From Acetobacterium sp. (lineage in GTDB: Bacteria; Bacillota; Clostridia; Eubacteriales; Eubacteriaceae), in the NCBI RefSeq assembly GCF_030652775.1, contig NZ_JAUSPS010000096.1:1-52466 (forward strand): 52,466 bases of DNA, read 5' to 3'. Shown here piece after piece: positions 15,302 to 24,271 of the stretch. Under the pieces are notes generated by a model. That model worked only from the letters and a program-made list of their open reading frames with translations. It did not search any database and was not told the DNA's origin. Every line of letters starts with the position of its first letter. Position 1 is the first letter of the stretch. The translations under genes were made by a program, and so were the position numbers.

Positions 15302-16957
15302 ATGCGTAAAGTTTTATTGTTAAACGGTAGCCATAAATCCGCTAAAAGTTTTACCATGATCATAGCCGAGCAATTTGTATCAGGGCTGATTGAATATGAT
15401 CCGGAGACGGTGGTCGAAACCGTTGATTTAATCCAGAAGAATATTAATGCATGTACGGCGTGCCATTCCTGCTGGACCACCACACCAGGTGAATGTGTTT
15501 TCCAGGACGACATGACGGAACTTTTTCATCAATATGAGGATGCTGACATTGTGATCTGGGCCACCCCGCTCTATCATTATGGGATTTCCAGTGCCATGAA
15601 AAAATTTATGGAGCGAACCCAACCAGCGCTGCTGCCATTTATTGACAATGAGGGTGGCGGAACCTACGGACATCCGTTCCGGAATCCGGAAAAAATGGAG
15701 GCTAAAAAGCATGTGCTGATCAGCACTTGTGGCTTTCCGTCGACAAAAAACAATTATGAAGGGGTGGAAGAACAGTTTAATAATCTCTTCGGAAAAGACA
15801 AGTGGGAAAAGATAATTTGTGTCGAAGGTGAGCTTCTGGGTATTCATCAGTTAGATAACCTGACTGGTCCATATCTGGATTTGGTTAAAATTGCCGGTAA
15901 GGAATATGGCGAAAATCTGAGCATCTCTCCAAAAGTCCGGGAAGGTCTGTCAAAACCATTTGTTGAAACACCGACCTATCTCCAGACAACGAACCTGAGT
16001 TGGGGAGTCGACGATACCCGCATGAAGGATTCTGACGGCGGGCTGATTGCCTGGAATTATATGAAAGAAATTCATACAGCCTTCAACCCCAAGGTACGTC
16101 CAAAAATGAATGCGGTTCTGCAGATTGATTTTACTGATATTAAAGAACGCTATCAGTTTGTAATTAAAGACGAAACCTGCACTCTGCTGCGCAATGATTT
16201 TGCCAGAGAAACAACCGTCATTAACATCAATCTCACCACCCTGGAGCGGATTTTAGAAGGTAAGATAGACGCCGCCCAATCGTTGCTGGAGAAAAAATAT
16301 TCGGTTGTTGGTGATATGCGATTGTTTAACGCCTTTCTCGATGGACTTTTTGGTCCGGTTAATCTGAATCCGGAAAAGAAAAAAAAGCTGGTTCCGATCA
16401 GTTTTAAGAATACCCCTTATTGGTTTTTTCTGGCCTTGTGCCCATGGATTTTCTGTTTTCTATTAGCAGATTACAGTCCGCTGATGGGGGTGGTAATTCC
16501 ATTGATGCTCAGTGGAATTTTATGCGGCATCAAGCGGGGCGCCGATCTGGTTTATTTTGAACGAGCCACCCTGTTGACGTTTTCGCTGCTGGGTTTAACA
16601 GTGGTGACCTTTGGGTCGGATTATCAGGGAAACACCTTTGCTATTATCGGGTATTTTGCCCTGGCTCTGATCTGGGTAATTTCTACCCTAAAAACAGTTC
16701 CCTTGACAGCCGATTACACCCATTATTTTAATGGCCGTAATGCCCTTAAGAACGTTTTGTTCTTGAGGACCAACCGATTGTTATGTTATGTCTGGTCGCT
16801 GGTCTTCCTGGCTCAGGCGGGACTGGCCTTATGGCTCAATACAACGGTGCTGATCAATTTCGCAGCGATGATTCCGATCCTGTTAAGTGTACCAACCTTT
16901 GCGTTTTCGCTCTGGTTTTTAAAATGGTACCCCAGCGATATGGCTAAACCCAGATAA
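15302..16957 (+). CDS. flavodoxin-like NAD(P)H oxidoreductase fused to an SCP2-like domain and a membrane domain
   Basis: 551 residues in three parts. Residues 1-210 are a flavodoxin-fold NADPH-dependent FMN reductase (LLNGSHKSAKSFT at the phosphate loop; CTACHSCWTTTPGEC cysteine pair; ATPLYHYGISSAMKKFMERT). Residues about 255-350 resemble an SCP2 sterol-carrier domain (VLQIDFTDIKERYQFVIKD, then LEKKYSVVGDM), a hydrophobic-ligand pocket. Residues about 375-545 contain five or six transmembrane helices. The cytoplasmic part could reduce a lipophilic or membrane-bound acceptor. Start ATG 15302 after GTGAGG. It stands divergently from the sigma-54 unit. The domain calls are reasonable; the function is unknown. 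Confidence 0.8.
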   Translation: MRKVLLLNGSHKSAKSFTMIIAEQFVSGLIEYDPETVVETVDLIQKNINACTACHSCWTTTPGECVFQDDMTELFHQYEDADIVIWATPLYHYGISSAMKKFMERTQPALLPFIDNEGGGTYGHPFRNPEKMEAKKHVLISTCGFPSTKNNYEGVEEQFNNLFGKDKWEKIICVEGELLGIHQLDNLTGPYLDLVKIAGKEYGENLSISPKVREGLSKPFVETPTYLQTTNLSWGVDDTRMKDSDGGLIAWNYMKEIHTAFNPKVRPKMNAVLQIDFTDIKERYQFVIKDETCTLLRNDFARETTVININLTTLERILEGKIDAAQSLLEKKYSVVGDMRLFNAFLDGLFGPVNLNPEKKKKLVPISFKNTPYWFFLALCPWIFCFLLADYSPLMGVVIPLMLSGILCGIKRGADLVYFERATLLTFSLLGLTVVTFGSDYQGNTFAIIGYFALALIWVISTLKTVPLTADYTHYFNGRNALKNVLFLRTNRLLCYVWSLVFLAQAGLALWLNTTVLINFAAMIPILLSVPTFAFSLWFLKWYPSDMAKPR

Positions 16958-17009
16958 GCGTTTCACGGAAATTTTGTCGTGACACCATGGATTCAAAATA
17001 GGAGTTGAA

Positions 17010-18206
17010 ATGTTAACACTGGATAAAATATACCACGCATCATTTACACTAAAAAAATATATTCGCCCGACGGATTTGATTCACGCCCCTAAAATATGTC
17101 CGGACAGCGATATTTATTTAAAAACAGAAAATTTGCAGATAACCGGCTCGTTTAAGGTTCGAGGAGCTTGTTATAAAATATCCCAGCTCAGTGAAGCAGA
17201 AAAAGCGAAGGGGGTGATTGCCTGCTCCGCTGGCAATCATGCGCAGGGGGTGGCCATGGCGGCAGCCATTAATCATATCAAAGCCCTGATCTGTCTGCCC
17301 GACGGAGCTCCAATCTCCAAGGTGGAAGCGACCAAAGCCTATGGTGCCGAGGTCTGTCTGGTGGAAGGCGGCTATGACGAGGCCTATGCAAAAGCTTTGG
17401 AACTTCAGGCTGAGCGGGGCTATACCTTTATCCATCCCTTTGATGATGAGTTTGTTATCGCTGGTCAGGGAACCATTGGTCTAGAATTGCTTGAAAGTTT
17501 GCCGGATCTGGATGCGGTGATCGTTCCGATTGGCGGCGGCGGATTGATTTCTGGCATTGCCTATGTGCTCAAGTCCTTAAAACCCGATGTGAAAGTTTAT
17601 GGGGTGCAGGCCTGTGGTGCTCCCAGCATGCAGCAGTCGATTTTGGAGAAAAAAATCTGCCGACTGCCCCGGGTATCAACTATTGCCGATGGAATTGCGG
17701 TGAAAGAACCGGGAGAGCTGACATTTAGTCTGTGCAGTGACTTCGTCGATGAGATTGTCACTGTCACCGAAGACGAAATATCAACCGCTATCCTGACCTT
17801 AATCGAACAGCAAAAACTTATTGCTGAAGGAGCAGGAGCGGTATCAGTGGCTGCTGCCATGTTTGGTAAACTGCCGATTAAAGGTAAAAAGACGGTTTGT
17901 ATCGTATCCGGAGGGAATATTGATGTAACAATTTTGTCACGGATCATTAAACGGGGTCTATTGACCTCTGGCCGCACCTGTTCCTTTAATATCGAGCTTT
18001 TAGATAAGCCGGGACAGTTAAAAAAGGTATCTCAGATTATCGCCGACCTCGGTGGAAATGTCATCTCGATCCACCATGAACGGAGCAACGAAGGCTCAGA
18101 TATCAATGGCTGTTTTTTGCGAATTGAATTGGAAACAAGAAATTACGAACACATTCGCGAAATTCGGGAAGGTCTGGTTCAAGGCGGATTCAAATTACAG
18201 AATTAA
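17010..18206 (+). CDS. ilvA: threonine ammonia-lyase (threonine dehydratase) with C-terminal ACT domain
   Basis: 398 residues. A PLP enzyme converting threonine to 2-oxobutanoate and ammonia, for isoleucine synthesis or threonine breakdown. The PLP lysine lies in [13 protein letters not shown] (about residues 48-60), the phosphate loop is [14 protein letters not shown], and the product segment SGGNIDVT is typical. The last 75 residues form one ACT domain ([19 protein letters not shown]). A single ACT and about 400 residues fit the TdcB/IlvA short type, often allosteric. The gene follows the flavodoxin fusion after 52 bases. The symbol could equally be tdcB; the reaction is confident. Confidence 0.9.
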   Translation: MLTLDKIYHASFTLKKYIRPTDLIHAPKICPDSDIYLKTENLQITGSFKVRGACYKISQLSEAEKAKGVIACSAGNHAQGVAMAAAINHIKALICLPDGAPISKVEATKAYGAEVCLVEGGYDEAYAKALELQAERGYTFIHPFDDEFVIAGQGTIGLELLESLPDLDAVIVPIGGGGLISGIAYVLKSLKPDVKVYGVQACGAPSMQQSILEKKICRLPRVSTIADGIAVKEPGELTFSLCSDFVDEIVTVTEDEISTAILTLIEQQKLIAEGAGAVSVAAAMFGKLPIKGKKTVCIVSGGNIDVTILSRIIKRGLLTSGRTCSFNIELLDKPGQLKKVSQIIADLGGNVISIHHERSNEGSDINGCFLRIELETRNYEHIREIREGLVQGGFKLQN

Positions 18207-18228
18207 AATGAAAAATTATGTTTTATTA

Positions 18229-18258
18229 TTGATTGGTTATAAAAAAACGGGGTATAAT
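18229..18258 (+). promoter_or_regulatory. promoter of the phasin-like/UbiB operon
   Basis: TTGATT (18229-18234) and TATAAT (18253-18258) have an 18-base spacer. The predicted leader of about 140 bases contains two possible hairpins: CGATAA with TTATCG, and GTGTGCT with AGCACAC (18294 to about 18340). Confidence 0.6.
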
Positions 18259-18405
18259 TCAACCGATAAGTGTTTAGCATCTGTTTATCGTTGGTGTGCT
18301 TTTGAATCAAGGGGGAATCTTTTGAAAAAGAGCACACTGAGATAAATCTGATCGCAACTCAGCAATAAAAATTAGTTCATTATATTTTAAAACAGGAGGA
18401 GAAAA

Positions 18406-18801
18406 ATGTTAACCAATATCAGTGAAGATTTAAAGAAAATATTTTTGTTTGGCGTCGGAGCGGTGGCAGTAACAGCCGAGAAATCCAAGGTTCTTATTGA
18501 TGAGCTGGTGGAAAAAGGTGATCTCACTGTCCAGCAGGGGAAAATTCTCAATGAAGAATTAAAACATAATATCAAAGAAACCATTAAAGATACCGTCACG
18601 GTCAACGTGGTTAAGTCAGAAACACCTCCCTCAGCGGATACCGTTGTGGAAGGTCTGGATAAGATGACGCCTGAAGAGATTCAGAAAATCAAAGACAAGC
18701 TGGATGCCATGACGGCAGCACAAACGGCGGAAAAAGAGATCATCGAGGTTTCAGATTTAGAAGAAAATGTCAGTGAAAAGGAAATCGATGAACTTAAGTG
18801 A
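18406..18801 (+). CDS. phasin-like coiled-coil protein
   Basis: 131 residues, highly charged and predicted almost entirely helical. The N-terminal 60 residues (LKKIFLFGVGAVAVTAEKSK then VLIDELVEKGDLTVQQGKIL) resemble the phasin / polyhydroxyalkanoate-granule-associated superfamily, as found widely in Firmicutes that make no PHA. The C-terminus is acidic. It overlaps the UbiB-type gene by 14 bases, so the two products are made together. An amphipathic surface-coating or scaffold role for the partner kinase is possible but not shown. Start ATG 18406 after AGGAGGAG. Confidence 0.7.
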   Translation: MLTNISEDLKKIFLFGVGAVAVTAEKSKVLIDELVEKGDLTVQQGKILNEELKHNIKETIKDTVTVNVVKSETPPSADTVVEGLDKMTPEEIQKIKDKLDAMTAAQTAEKEIIEVSDLEENVSEKEIDELK

Positions 18802-20419
18802 TTCTGGTACACGAGTAAAAGATATAGCAAAAAATCCAATGGATACTAATGGAAAACGGCTGAAGAAAATAGTATCTATCCTGGTAAAACACGAAATAAC
18901 CAAAGGGTTGACCCCGGAAAAACTTCGACTCATCATTGAAGATCTGGGGCCAACCTTTATTAAAATTGGCCAAATTATGTCGATGCGCCGGGATATTTTT
19001 CCCAGCGACTATTGTATTGAACTTGAAAAACTGCGGTCACAGGTGACGCCGATGCCCTTTGATGAATTCATCCGAATTATTGAAGAGGAGTATGAATGCC
19101 CGGTGAACGAAGTTTTTCGCACGATTAATCAAGAGCCGCTGGGATCGGCTTCGATCGCTCAGGTGCATGCCGCCGATTTGCTCGATGGCGCTAAGGTAGT
19201 CATCAAGGTTCAGCGCCCGGGGATCTATAAGGTCATGGCTCAGGACGTGGTGCTGTTAAACCGAGCCACCGGGATTCTCAATGTCGCCAGTGGCATTGGC
19301 GACGTGGTGGATTTTAAAATGATCCTTGATGAAATGTGGAGCACCGCTCAGCAGGAAATGGATTTTCTCTTCGAGGCCAAAAATGCGCAACTGTTCAGCG
19401 AACTCAATGCCGAAATAAAATATATTGGCTGTCCCAGAATTTACAATCAGTTTACCACCGCCAAGGTTCTGGTCATGGAAGACATTGTCGGCATTGAAAT
19501 TGATGAAAAGAAAGCACTGCAGGAGGCCGGCTACGATCTCCAGGAAATTGGCATCAAGCTGGCCGAAAATTATGTTAAACAGATTATTGATGATGGCTTT
19601 TTTCACGCTGATCCCCATCCCGGAAACATGTTTATCCGGGATGGCCAAATCGTTTGGATTGATCTGGGGATGATGGGAAAACTGTCCAAACGGGAGATGG
19701 GGCTGTTAAGGCGCAGTGTCAAAGCCGTGGCGATCCGGGATGTTGAAAGTCTGGAAGGGGCGATTCTTTCTCTGGGTGTCCACAAAGGCAAGCGAATCAA
19801 CCATTCGCTTTTATATGAAGCCATCGATCGGATGCTGGATGTTTATGGCACTGAAGAACTCAGCAACATCAATATGGGGCGATTCCTGGAAGAAATATTG
19901 CGGATTGCCGCCGAAAATCACATTGGCATGCCCCGCGGCATCAGTATGCTCAGTCGCGGGATGATCACCATTGAAGCGGTGATTGCGGAAATATCTCCCG
20001 ATGCCAATTTTGTCCGGATTATGGCCAACCACATGGCCGGACAGCAGGTCGCCAATTTTGATCTGAATAATTTTATGGAAACCAACAGACGGAAAATACT
20101 AATCTCCGGAGAAAAAGCCATTAGCGTACCGGGGCAGATTTCTGATTTTTTAAGTCTGGCCAATAAAGGACAATTGAAAGTGAACCTCGAAGTCATGGGT
20201 TCGGACGAGCCCCTGGCCGAAATCGATCAGATGGTGAATAAGATCGTGGTTTGTATCATACTGGCCGCCCTTTTAATCGGCTCCAGTTTCATTGCCACCA
20301 CCGATATGACGCCCCAATTTATGGGAATCCCGGCGTTAGGAGCATTGGGTTATTTCACCTCGATTATCTTAAGTCTGGCATTGATGTTTTCCATCCATCG
20401 AAAGAAACGAAAACGCTGA
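18788..20419 (+). CDS. ubiB: ABC1/UbiB-family atypical kinase
   Basis: 543 residues. The signature KIGQ (FIKIGQIMSMRRD), the A-rich loop (LGSASIAQVHAAD), the ATP-binding VIKVQRPG, HADPHPGNM and WIDLGMMG are all present, with two hydrophobic helices at the C-terminus (about 485-540). UbiB/COQ8 proteins support quinone synthesis or lipid handling in membranes. In a genus usually described as lacking quinones the substrate is an open question, although a prenyl-quinone-like gene set lies 1 kb downstream. The start at ATG 18788 follows AAGGAAATCG and overlaps the phasin-like gene. Family confident, role inferred. Confidence 0.88.
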   Translation: MNLSDSGTRVKDIAKNPMDTNGKRLKKIVSILVKHEITKGLTPEKLRLIIEDLGPTFIKIGQIMSMRRDIFPSDYCIELEKLRSQVTPMPFDEFIRIIEEEYECPVNEVFRTINQEPLGSASIAQVHAADLLDGAKVVIKVQRPGIYKVMAQDVVLLNRATGILNVASGIGDVVDFKMILDEMWSTAQQEMDFLFEAKNAQLFSELNAEIKYIGCPRIYNQFTTAKVLVMEDIVGIEIDEKKALQEAGYDLQEIGIKLAENYVKQIIDDGFFHADPHPGNMFIRDGQIVWIDLGMMGKLSKREMGLLRRSVKAVAIRDVESLEGAILSLGVHKGKRINHSLLYEAIDRMLDVYGTEELSNINMGRFLEEILRIAAENHIGMPRGISMLSRGMITIEAVIAEISPDANFVRIMANHMAGQQVANFDLNNFMETNRRKILISGEKAISVPGQISDFLSLANKGQLKVNLEVMGSDEPLAEIDQMVNKIVVCIILAALLIGSSFIATTDMTPQFMGIPALGALGYFTSIILSLALMFSIHRKKRKR

Positions 20420-20632
20420 ATAGTGGCATGCTTATTTTAAATAGATGATTTAGATAAGATCAACAACGTAAAGAATAAAGCTCAAAATATTGTTCGAGGA
20501 GTACTCGCGAATCATACTTAAAATGATTTTTTGTTGTTTCTTTATAAATTTAGATTAGAATGGTTTGTTTTGGGTAAGAATATAATAAGTTCTAAAATGA
20601 GCTAATTTATTTTTATCAAGAAGGAGAAGAAA

Positions 20633-21181
20633 ATGAAAAGAAATGTAATTTTAGGATTGTTGCTAGTTCTTGCGATACTGATTTCAGGTTGTACGCAAAC
20701 TTCGACAACCACAGAAAAAAAGGATTCAGAAACAACAGACGTTGTCACCACCGCCTCGGTTGTCAATACCGAGGATGCCTTTATTAAAGCCATCAGTAAG
20801 GATGGAACTTGGATTATTGCCACCCTCGGTGATTTAAAAATTGATTCCGATCTGGTTCTGGATGGTGACTTTGTCAATGGTAAGAAAGATGATGCCGGAA
20901 ATGACATTGTACAGCGAAAGATTGGTCTCTATACTCAGGATGAAGCTCGAAATGTCACTGCCAGATTCACCCTGACGGCACCTAAGATCACCATTAATAG
21001 TCCCAAAGCTAGTATTGAACATGGTACTTTTGTCGGTGATGTTTACGTAACAGCCTCTGATTTCCAGCTTAAAGACCAAAAAATCGAAGGGAATTTGTAT
21101 TTTACAAATCCCGAAGCCCAGGCGACCTTTAAAATGGATGCAACAAGTTCAGTTACTGGCGTTCAGGAATTAAAGCAATAG
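20633..21181 (+). CDS. secreted lipoprotein of unknown function
   Basis: 182 residues. A type II signal peptide (MKRNVILGLLLVLAILISGC) has its lipobox cysteine at residue 20, followed by a Thr/Ser/Lys-rich linker to about 40 and a beta-rich domain of about 140 residues with repeated short strands (LVLDGDFVNG, ARFTLTAPKITINSPKA, EGNLYFTN), reminiscent of small beta-helix or bactofilin-like repeats. It contains no FMN-attachment motif. It would be anchored to the outer face of the membrane. Start ATG 20633 after AAGGAGAAG; own terminator downstream. Function unknown. Confidence 0.78.
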   Translation: MKRNVILGLLLVLAILISGCTQTSTTTEKKDSETTDVVTTASVVNTEDAFIKAISKDGTWIIATLGDLKIDSDLVLDGDFVNGKKDDAGNDIVQRKIGLYTQDEARNVTARFTLTAPKITINSPKASIEHGTFVGDVYVTASDFQLKDQKIEGNLYFTNPEAQATFKMDATSSVTGVQELKQ

Positions 21182-21219
21182 TAGTAATTGTTTAACATTT
21201 CACAATAAAAATTTTGGGT

Positions 21220-21264
21220 GCCTCTAAATTGAAGTGTGAAATACATCAATTTGGAGGCTTTTAT
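21220..21264 (+). terminator. rho-independent terminator after the lipoprotein gene
   Basis: GCCTCTAAATTGA pairs with TCAATTTGGAGGC (one G-T pair) and is followed by TTTTATTT. It separates the lipoprotein gene from the ndh2 operon. Confidence 0.8.
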
Positions 21265-21372
21265 TTAGTTAAGCAAAAAATTATTATGAGAATAGTAAAA
21301 AAATGCATTGTGAAATAAAGAAATCAAATGCGAGATTTATTTGAAATAATAAGTAAAATCCGGAGGTGCATT

Positions 21373-23301
21373 ATGGAAAAGAATATTATTATATTAGGAG
21401 CCGGATATTCGGGGATTCTAATTGCAAAAAAGCTTGCCAAACGTTTAAAAAGCCAGACGGATATTAAAATTACCTTAATCAACAAAAAAAGCTATCATAC
21501 CATGCTTACTGAGCTGCACGAGGTGGCCGCAAATCGAGTTGAAGAAGATAGTATCCGAATCAGCATAAAACGTATTTTTGAAGGCCGAAATGTTGATGTA
21601 AAAGTGGATACGATCACAGCGATTGATTATGAAAAGAAACAATTAACGGGAAAAAAATCCAGCTATAGCTACGATTATCTGGTTCTGGCTTCCGGTTCAC
21701 AGCCAACTTTCTTTGGTATTTGTGGGGCTGAAGAGTATACCCATCAGCTATGGTCCTATGAAGATGCAATTAAGCTAAAAGGACATATCTTTGAAATGTT
21801 CACAAACGCTTTGCAGGAAACGGATCAAGCAGAAAAACAGAAACTGCTTAGTTTTTATGTTTTAGGGGCAGGGTTTACCGGCGTTGAAATGGCCGGAGAA
21901 CTTGCTGAATGGGTACCAATACTCTGTAAAGAATTTGAAATTGATCGTGAGATGGTAAAAATTACCTTGGTCGATATGATGGACAGAGTCGTCCCTAATT
22001 TATCAGAGGCACTTTCAGAAAAAGCAAAAAGACGATTGGAAAAAATGGGCGTGGAAGTAAGGTTGAAAACAGCTGTTGATTGCATTGGAGCAGACTTCAT
22101 TGGTCTCAAACAAGCCGAACAGCATGTTGAATTACCGACAAACACGGTGGTCTGGGCGGCTGGCATCGAAAGTTCAGACATTGCCAACCAGGCTGTTCAG
22201 CTTACTCAGGTTGGCCGCGGCCGAATTAAAACCGATGAATTTCTCAGAGCTGAAGGAAAAGATGACGTTTTTATCGCCGGGGATAATATGTTCTATATTC
22301 CTGAAGGTGAATCGTCACCGGTGCCGCAGATGGTTGAAAACTGCGAACAATCGGCAGCTACTGTCGCCGATAATCTAACCAGTGTCATTACCGGAACCGG
22401 GAAGATGGAAAAATATACCCCCCATTTCCACGGCGTAATGGTCAGTATCGGCGGACGTTATGGGATTTCTTATGTCGGAACCGACAAAAAGAAATTTGCC
22501 TTACCTTCGTTCCTTTCGCAATTTGTGAAGCATTTTATTAATATAATTTACTTTATCCAAATTTTGGGATGGAATAAGGTCTTTAGCTATATCCGCCATG
22601 AGTTCTTTACCATCCGAAATTGCCGGAGTTTCGTTGGTGGCCATTTTTCAAATCGGACGCCCAGTTTTTTATTAGTGCCCCTGCGAGTTTTCTTAGGTGC
22701 ATTTTGGGTCTATGAGGGCATTAAGAAAGTCAATGAAGGTTGGCTCCAAAAGCCGATGCTGACACCGTTTTTTAAAGGCGCAAATGATTTGTATTACTCG
22801 ATTCTCCAGGCTGGTACTGGCGGCGGCGATGCGGTATCAAGTGCCACTGCGGCCGGATCGGGTGCTGAAGTGGCCGGAAATCTGCTCATCAATTGGAATA
22901 TCCTAGGGCTCTTTAAAATTATTGTGATTCAGACATCGGATATTGCCATTAAATTGCAAATGGGTCTTATGGATTGGTTTACAAGCACAGTGATTTTAAG
23001 TAGTGCGAGCTCAGAAGTGTTTTTTCAGTCCGTGATCGTCTATTCTGAAATACTGATTGGAATCTTGCTGATTGTAGGTCTGTTTACCACCATTACCGCC
23101 TTATATTCAATCATTCTCCAGGGGATGTTTGTGACAACTACAGGGCTTTATCTGAGTACATGGTGGATGATTTTTGCTGCAGTGGCTGTTATTTTTGGCG
23201 GAGGGAGCGTATTCGGACTTGATTATTATGCAATACCCTGGTTAAAAGAGCACTATAAGAATATCAAAATCGTCCGAAAACTATATATTTATCATGATTA
23301 A
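21373..23301 (+). CDS. ndh2: type II NADH dehydrogenase (Ndh2) with C-terminal membrane domain
   Basis: 642 residues. The first ~400 form a two-dinucleotide-binding flavoprotein: FAD motif ILGAGYSGILIAKKL at about 6-20 and NAD motif VLGAGFTGVEMAGELAEW near 170, with the FIAGDN segment near 300. Ordinary Ndh2 ends near 400-430 and binds the membrane by an amphipathic helix; here some 230 extra residues add several transmembrane helices with a DoxX-like look (LRVFLGAFWVYEGIKKVNEG, then ILIGILLIVGLFTTI). This layout matches the Ndh2 of Listeria flavin-based extracellular electron transfer. Start ATG 21373 after CGGAGG. It overlaps the next gene by eight bases. It oxidises NADH and reduces a membrane quinone-like carrier. 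Confidence 0.87.
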   Translation: MEKNIIILGAGYSGILIAKKLAKRLKSQTDIKITLINKKSYHTMLTELHEVAANRVEEDSIRISIKRIFEGRNVDVKVDTITAIDYEKKQLTGKKSSYSYDYLVLASGSQPTFFGICGAEEYTHQLWSYEDAIKLKGHIFEMFTNALQETDQAEKQKLLSFYVLGAGFTGVEMAGELAEWVPILCKEFEIDREMVKITLVDMMDRVVPNLSEALSEKAKRRLEKMGVEVRLKTAVDCIGADFIGLKQAEQHVELPTNTVVWAAGIESSDIANQAVQLTQVGRGRIKTDEFLRAEGKDDVFIAGDNMFYIPEGESSPVPQMVENCEQSAATVADNLTSVITGTGKMEKYTPHFHGVMVSIGGRYGISYVGTDKKKFALPSFLSQFVKHFINIIYFIQILGWNKVFSYIRHEFFTIRNCRSFVGGHFSNRTPSFLLVPLRVFLGAFWVYEGIKKVNEGWLQKPMLTPFFKGANDLYYSILQAGTGGGDAVSSATAAGSGAEVAGNLLINWNILGLFKIIVIQTSDIAIKLQMGLMDWFTSTVILSSASSEVFFQSVIVYSEILIGILLIVGLFTTITALYSIILQGMFVTTTGLYLSTWWMIFAAVAVIFGGGSVFGLDYYAIPWLKEHYKNIKIVRKLYIYHD

Positions 23302-24268
23302 GAGAGAATTATCACCAAGATTAGACTACCAATCTTCCCTTGAAGCAGTCAGACTATTGATCAATGAGACCTTATTAGATACCGATGAATTAATCCAGGC
23401 GATGATGCAACACTTGACATTGGGAGTTGGAAAAAATTTAAGAGCGATGTTATTACTGGGGTCGGCAATGGATGAAGAAGGATTCGTTTCACAGGATGCT
23501 GTTATTGCTGGAGCGGCAGTCGAAATTCTTCACCTTGCCACCCTGGTTCATGATGATATCATCGATGAGGCGGATATCAGACGGGGACAAGCCAGTCTGC
23601 AAAAAAAGTTTGGTAAAAAAGAAGCGGTAATCTGTGGCGATTACCTCTTTTGTATCGCGATTGCCATGGTGTCTGAGATTTCAAACCATTATCCCGAAAA
23701 GCTGAAAGAATTTACCCACGCCATGACAAAAATATGTTTAGGCGAACTGCGTCAATTTAAACATAATTCAGATACTGATCTGAGTGTTATAAATTATCTG
23801 AAAATAATTGCCGGCAAAACTTCGGCGCTCTTTTCGCTGGCGATGTATTCCGGAGCCATCATTAATGGAAGCAGTGATAAAGAAGCCCGTTTTATGGGGC
23901 GGATTGGTCACAATATGGGACTGGCTTTTCAGATCTTGGATGATTGTGCAGATTATGAATCCGATGTTGAGGTAACAAAAAAATCGGTTAAGCATGATCT
24001 GGCCGAAGAAGTCATAACCTTACCGTTAATTTTTGCTTTTTTAAAAAAACCGGAACTCAAGCATCAGATCCAGAAGCAACAATTGACCGTGGCGGAAATT
24101 AATGAAATTATTGCTGAGGTGGTCAATGTCGGAGGGGTATCAATGGCCCATGATGTAGCTGAAAAATATTATCGCAAGGCAAAAAAAATGATCGATACCC
24201 TGCCGAATAAGCATCAGCGGTTATTAATTGGTGAGATCCTGGGGAGAATATGGAAAGTTGAGAATTAA
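23294..24268 (+). CDS. polyprenyl diphosphate synthase (DmkB-like)
   Basis: 324 residues. A trans-prenyltransferase with both aspartate-rich motifs: DDIIDEADIRRG near residue 93 and DDCADYESD near 215, and the GKNLRAMLLLGSA segment near 51. It elongates isoprenoid diphosphates to a long chain; product length cannot be read from the sequence. Translation is coupled to ndh2 (ATGATTAAG overlaps its stop) and no strong ribosome site is seen. Its place between Ndh2 and a UbiA prenyltransferase suggests that it makes the tail of a quinone, as DmkB does in Listeria. Confidence 0.88.
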   Translation: MIKRELSPRLDYQSSLEAVRLLINETLLDTDELIQAMMQHLTLGVGKNLRAMLLLGSAMDEEGFVSQDAVIAGAAVEILHLATLVHDDIIDEADIRRGQASLQKKFGKKEAVICGDYLFCIAIAMVSEISNHYPEKLKEFTHAMTKICLGELRQFKHNSDTDLSVINYLKIIAGKTSALFSLAMYSGAIINGSSDKEARFMGRIGHNMGLAFQILDDCADYESDVEVTKKSVKHDLAEEVITLPLIFAFLKKPELKHQIQKQQLTVAEINEIIAEVVNVGGVSMAHDVAEKYYRKAKKMIDTLPNKHQRLLIGEILGRIWKVEN

Positions 24269-24271
24269 CAG

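Noticed and set aside
20633..21181. Lipoprotein as PplA, the FMN-carrying lipoprotein of extracellular electron transfer
   Set aside because: No FMN-transferase recognition motif or duplicated FMN-binding domain is visible, and it has its own terminator.
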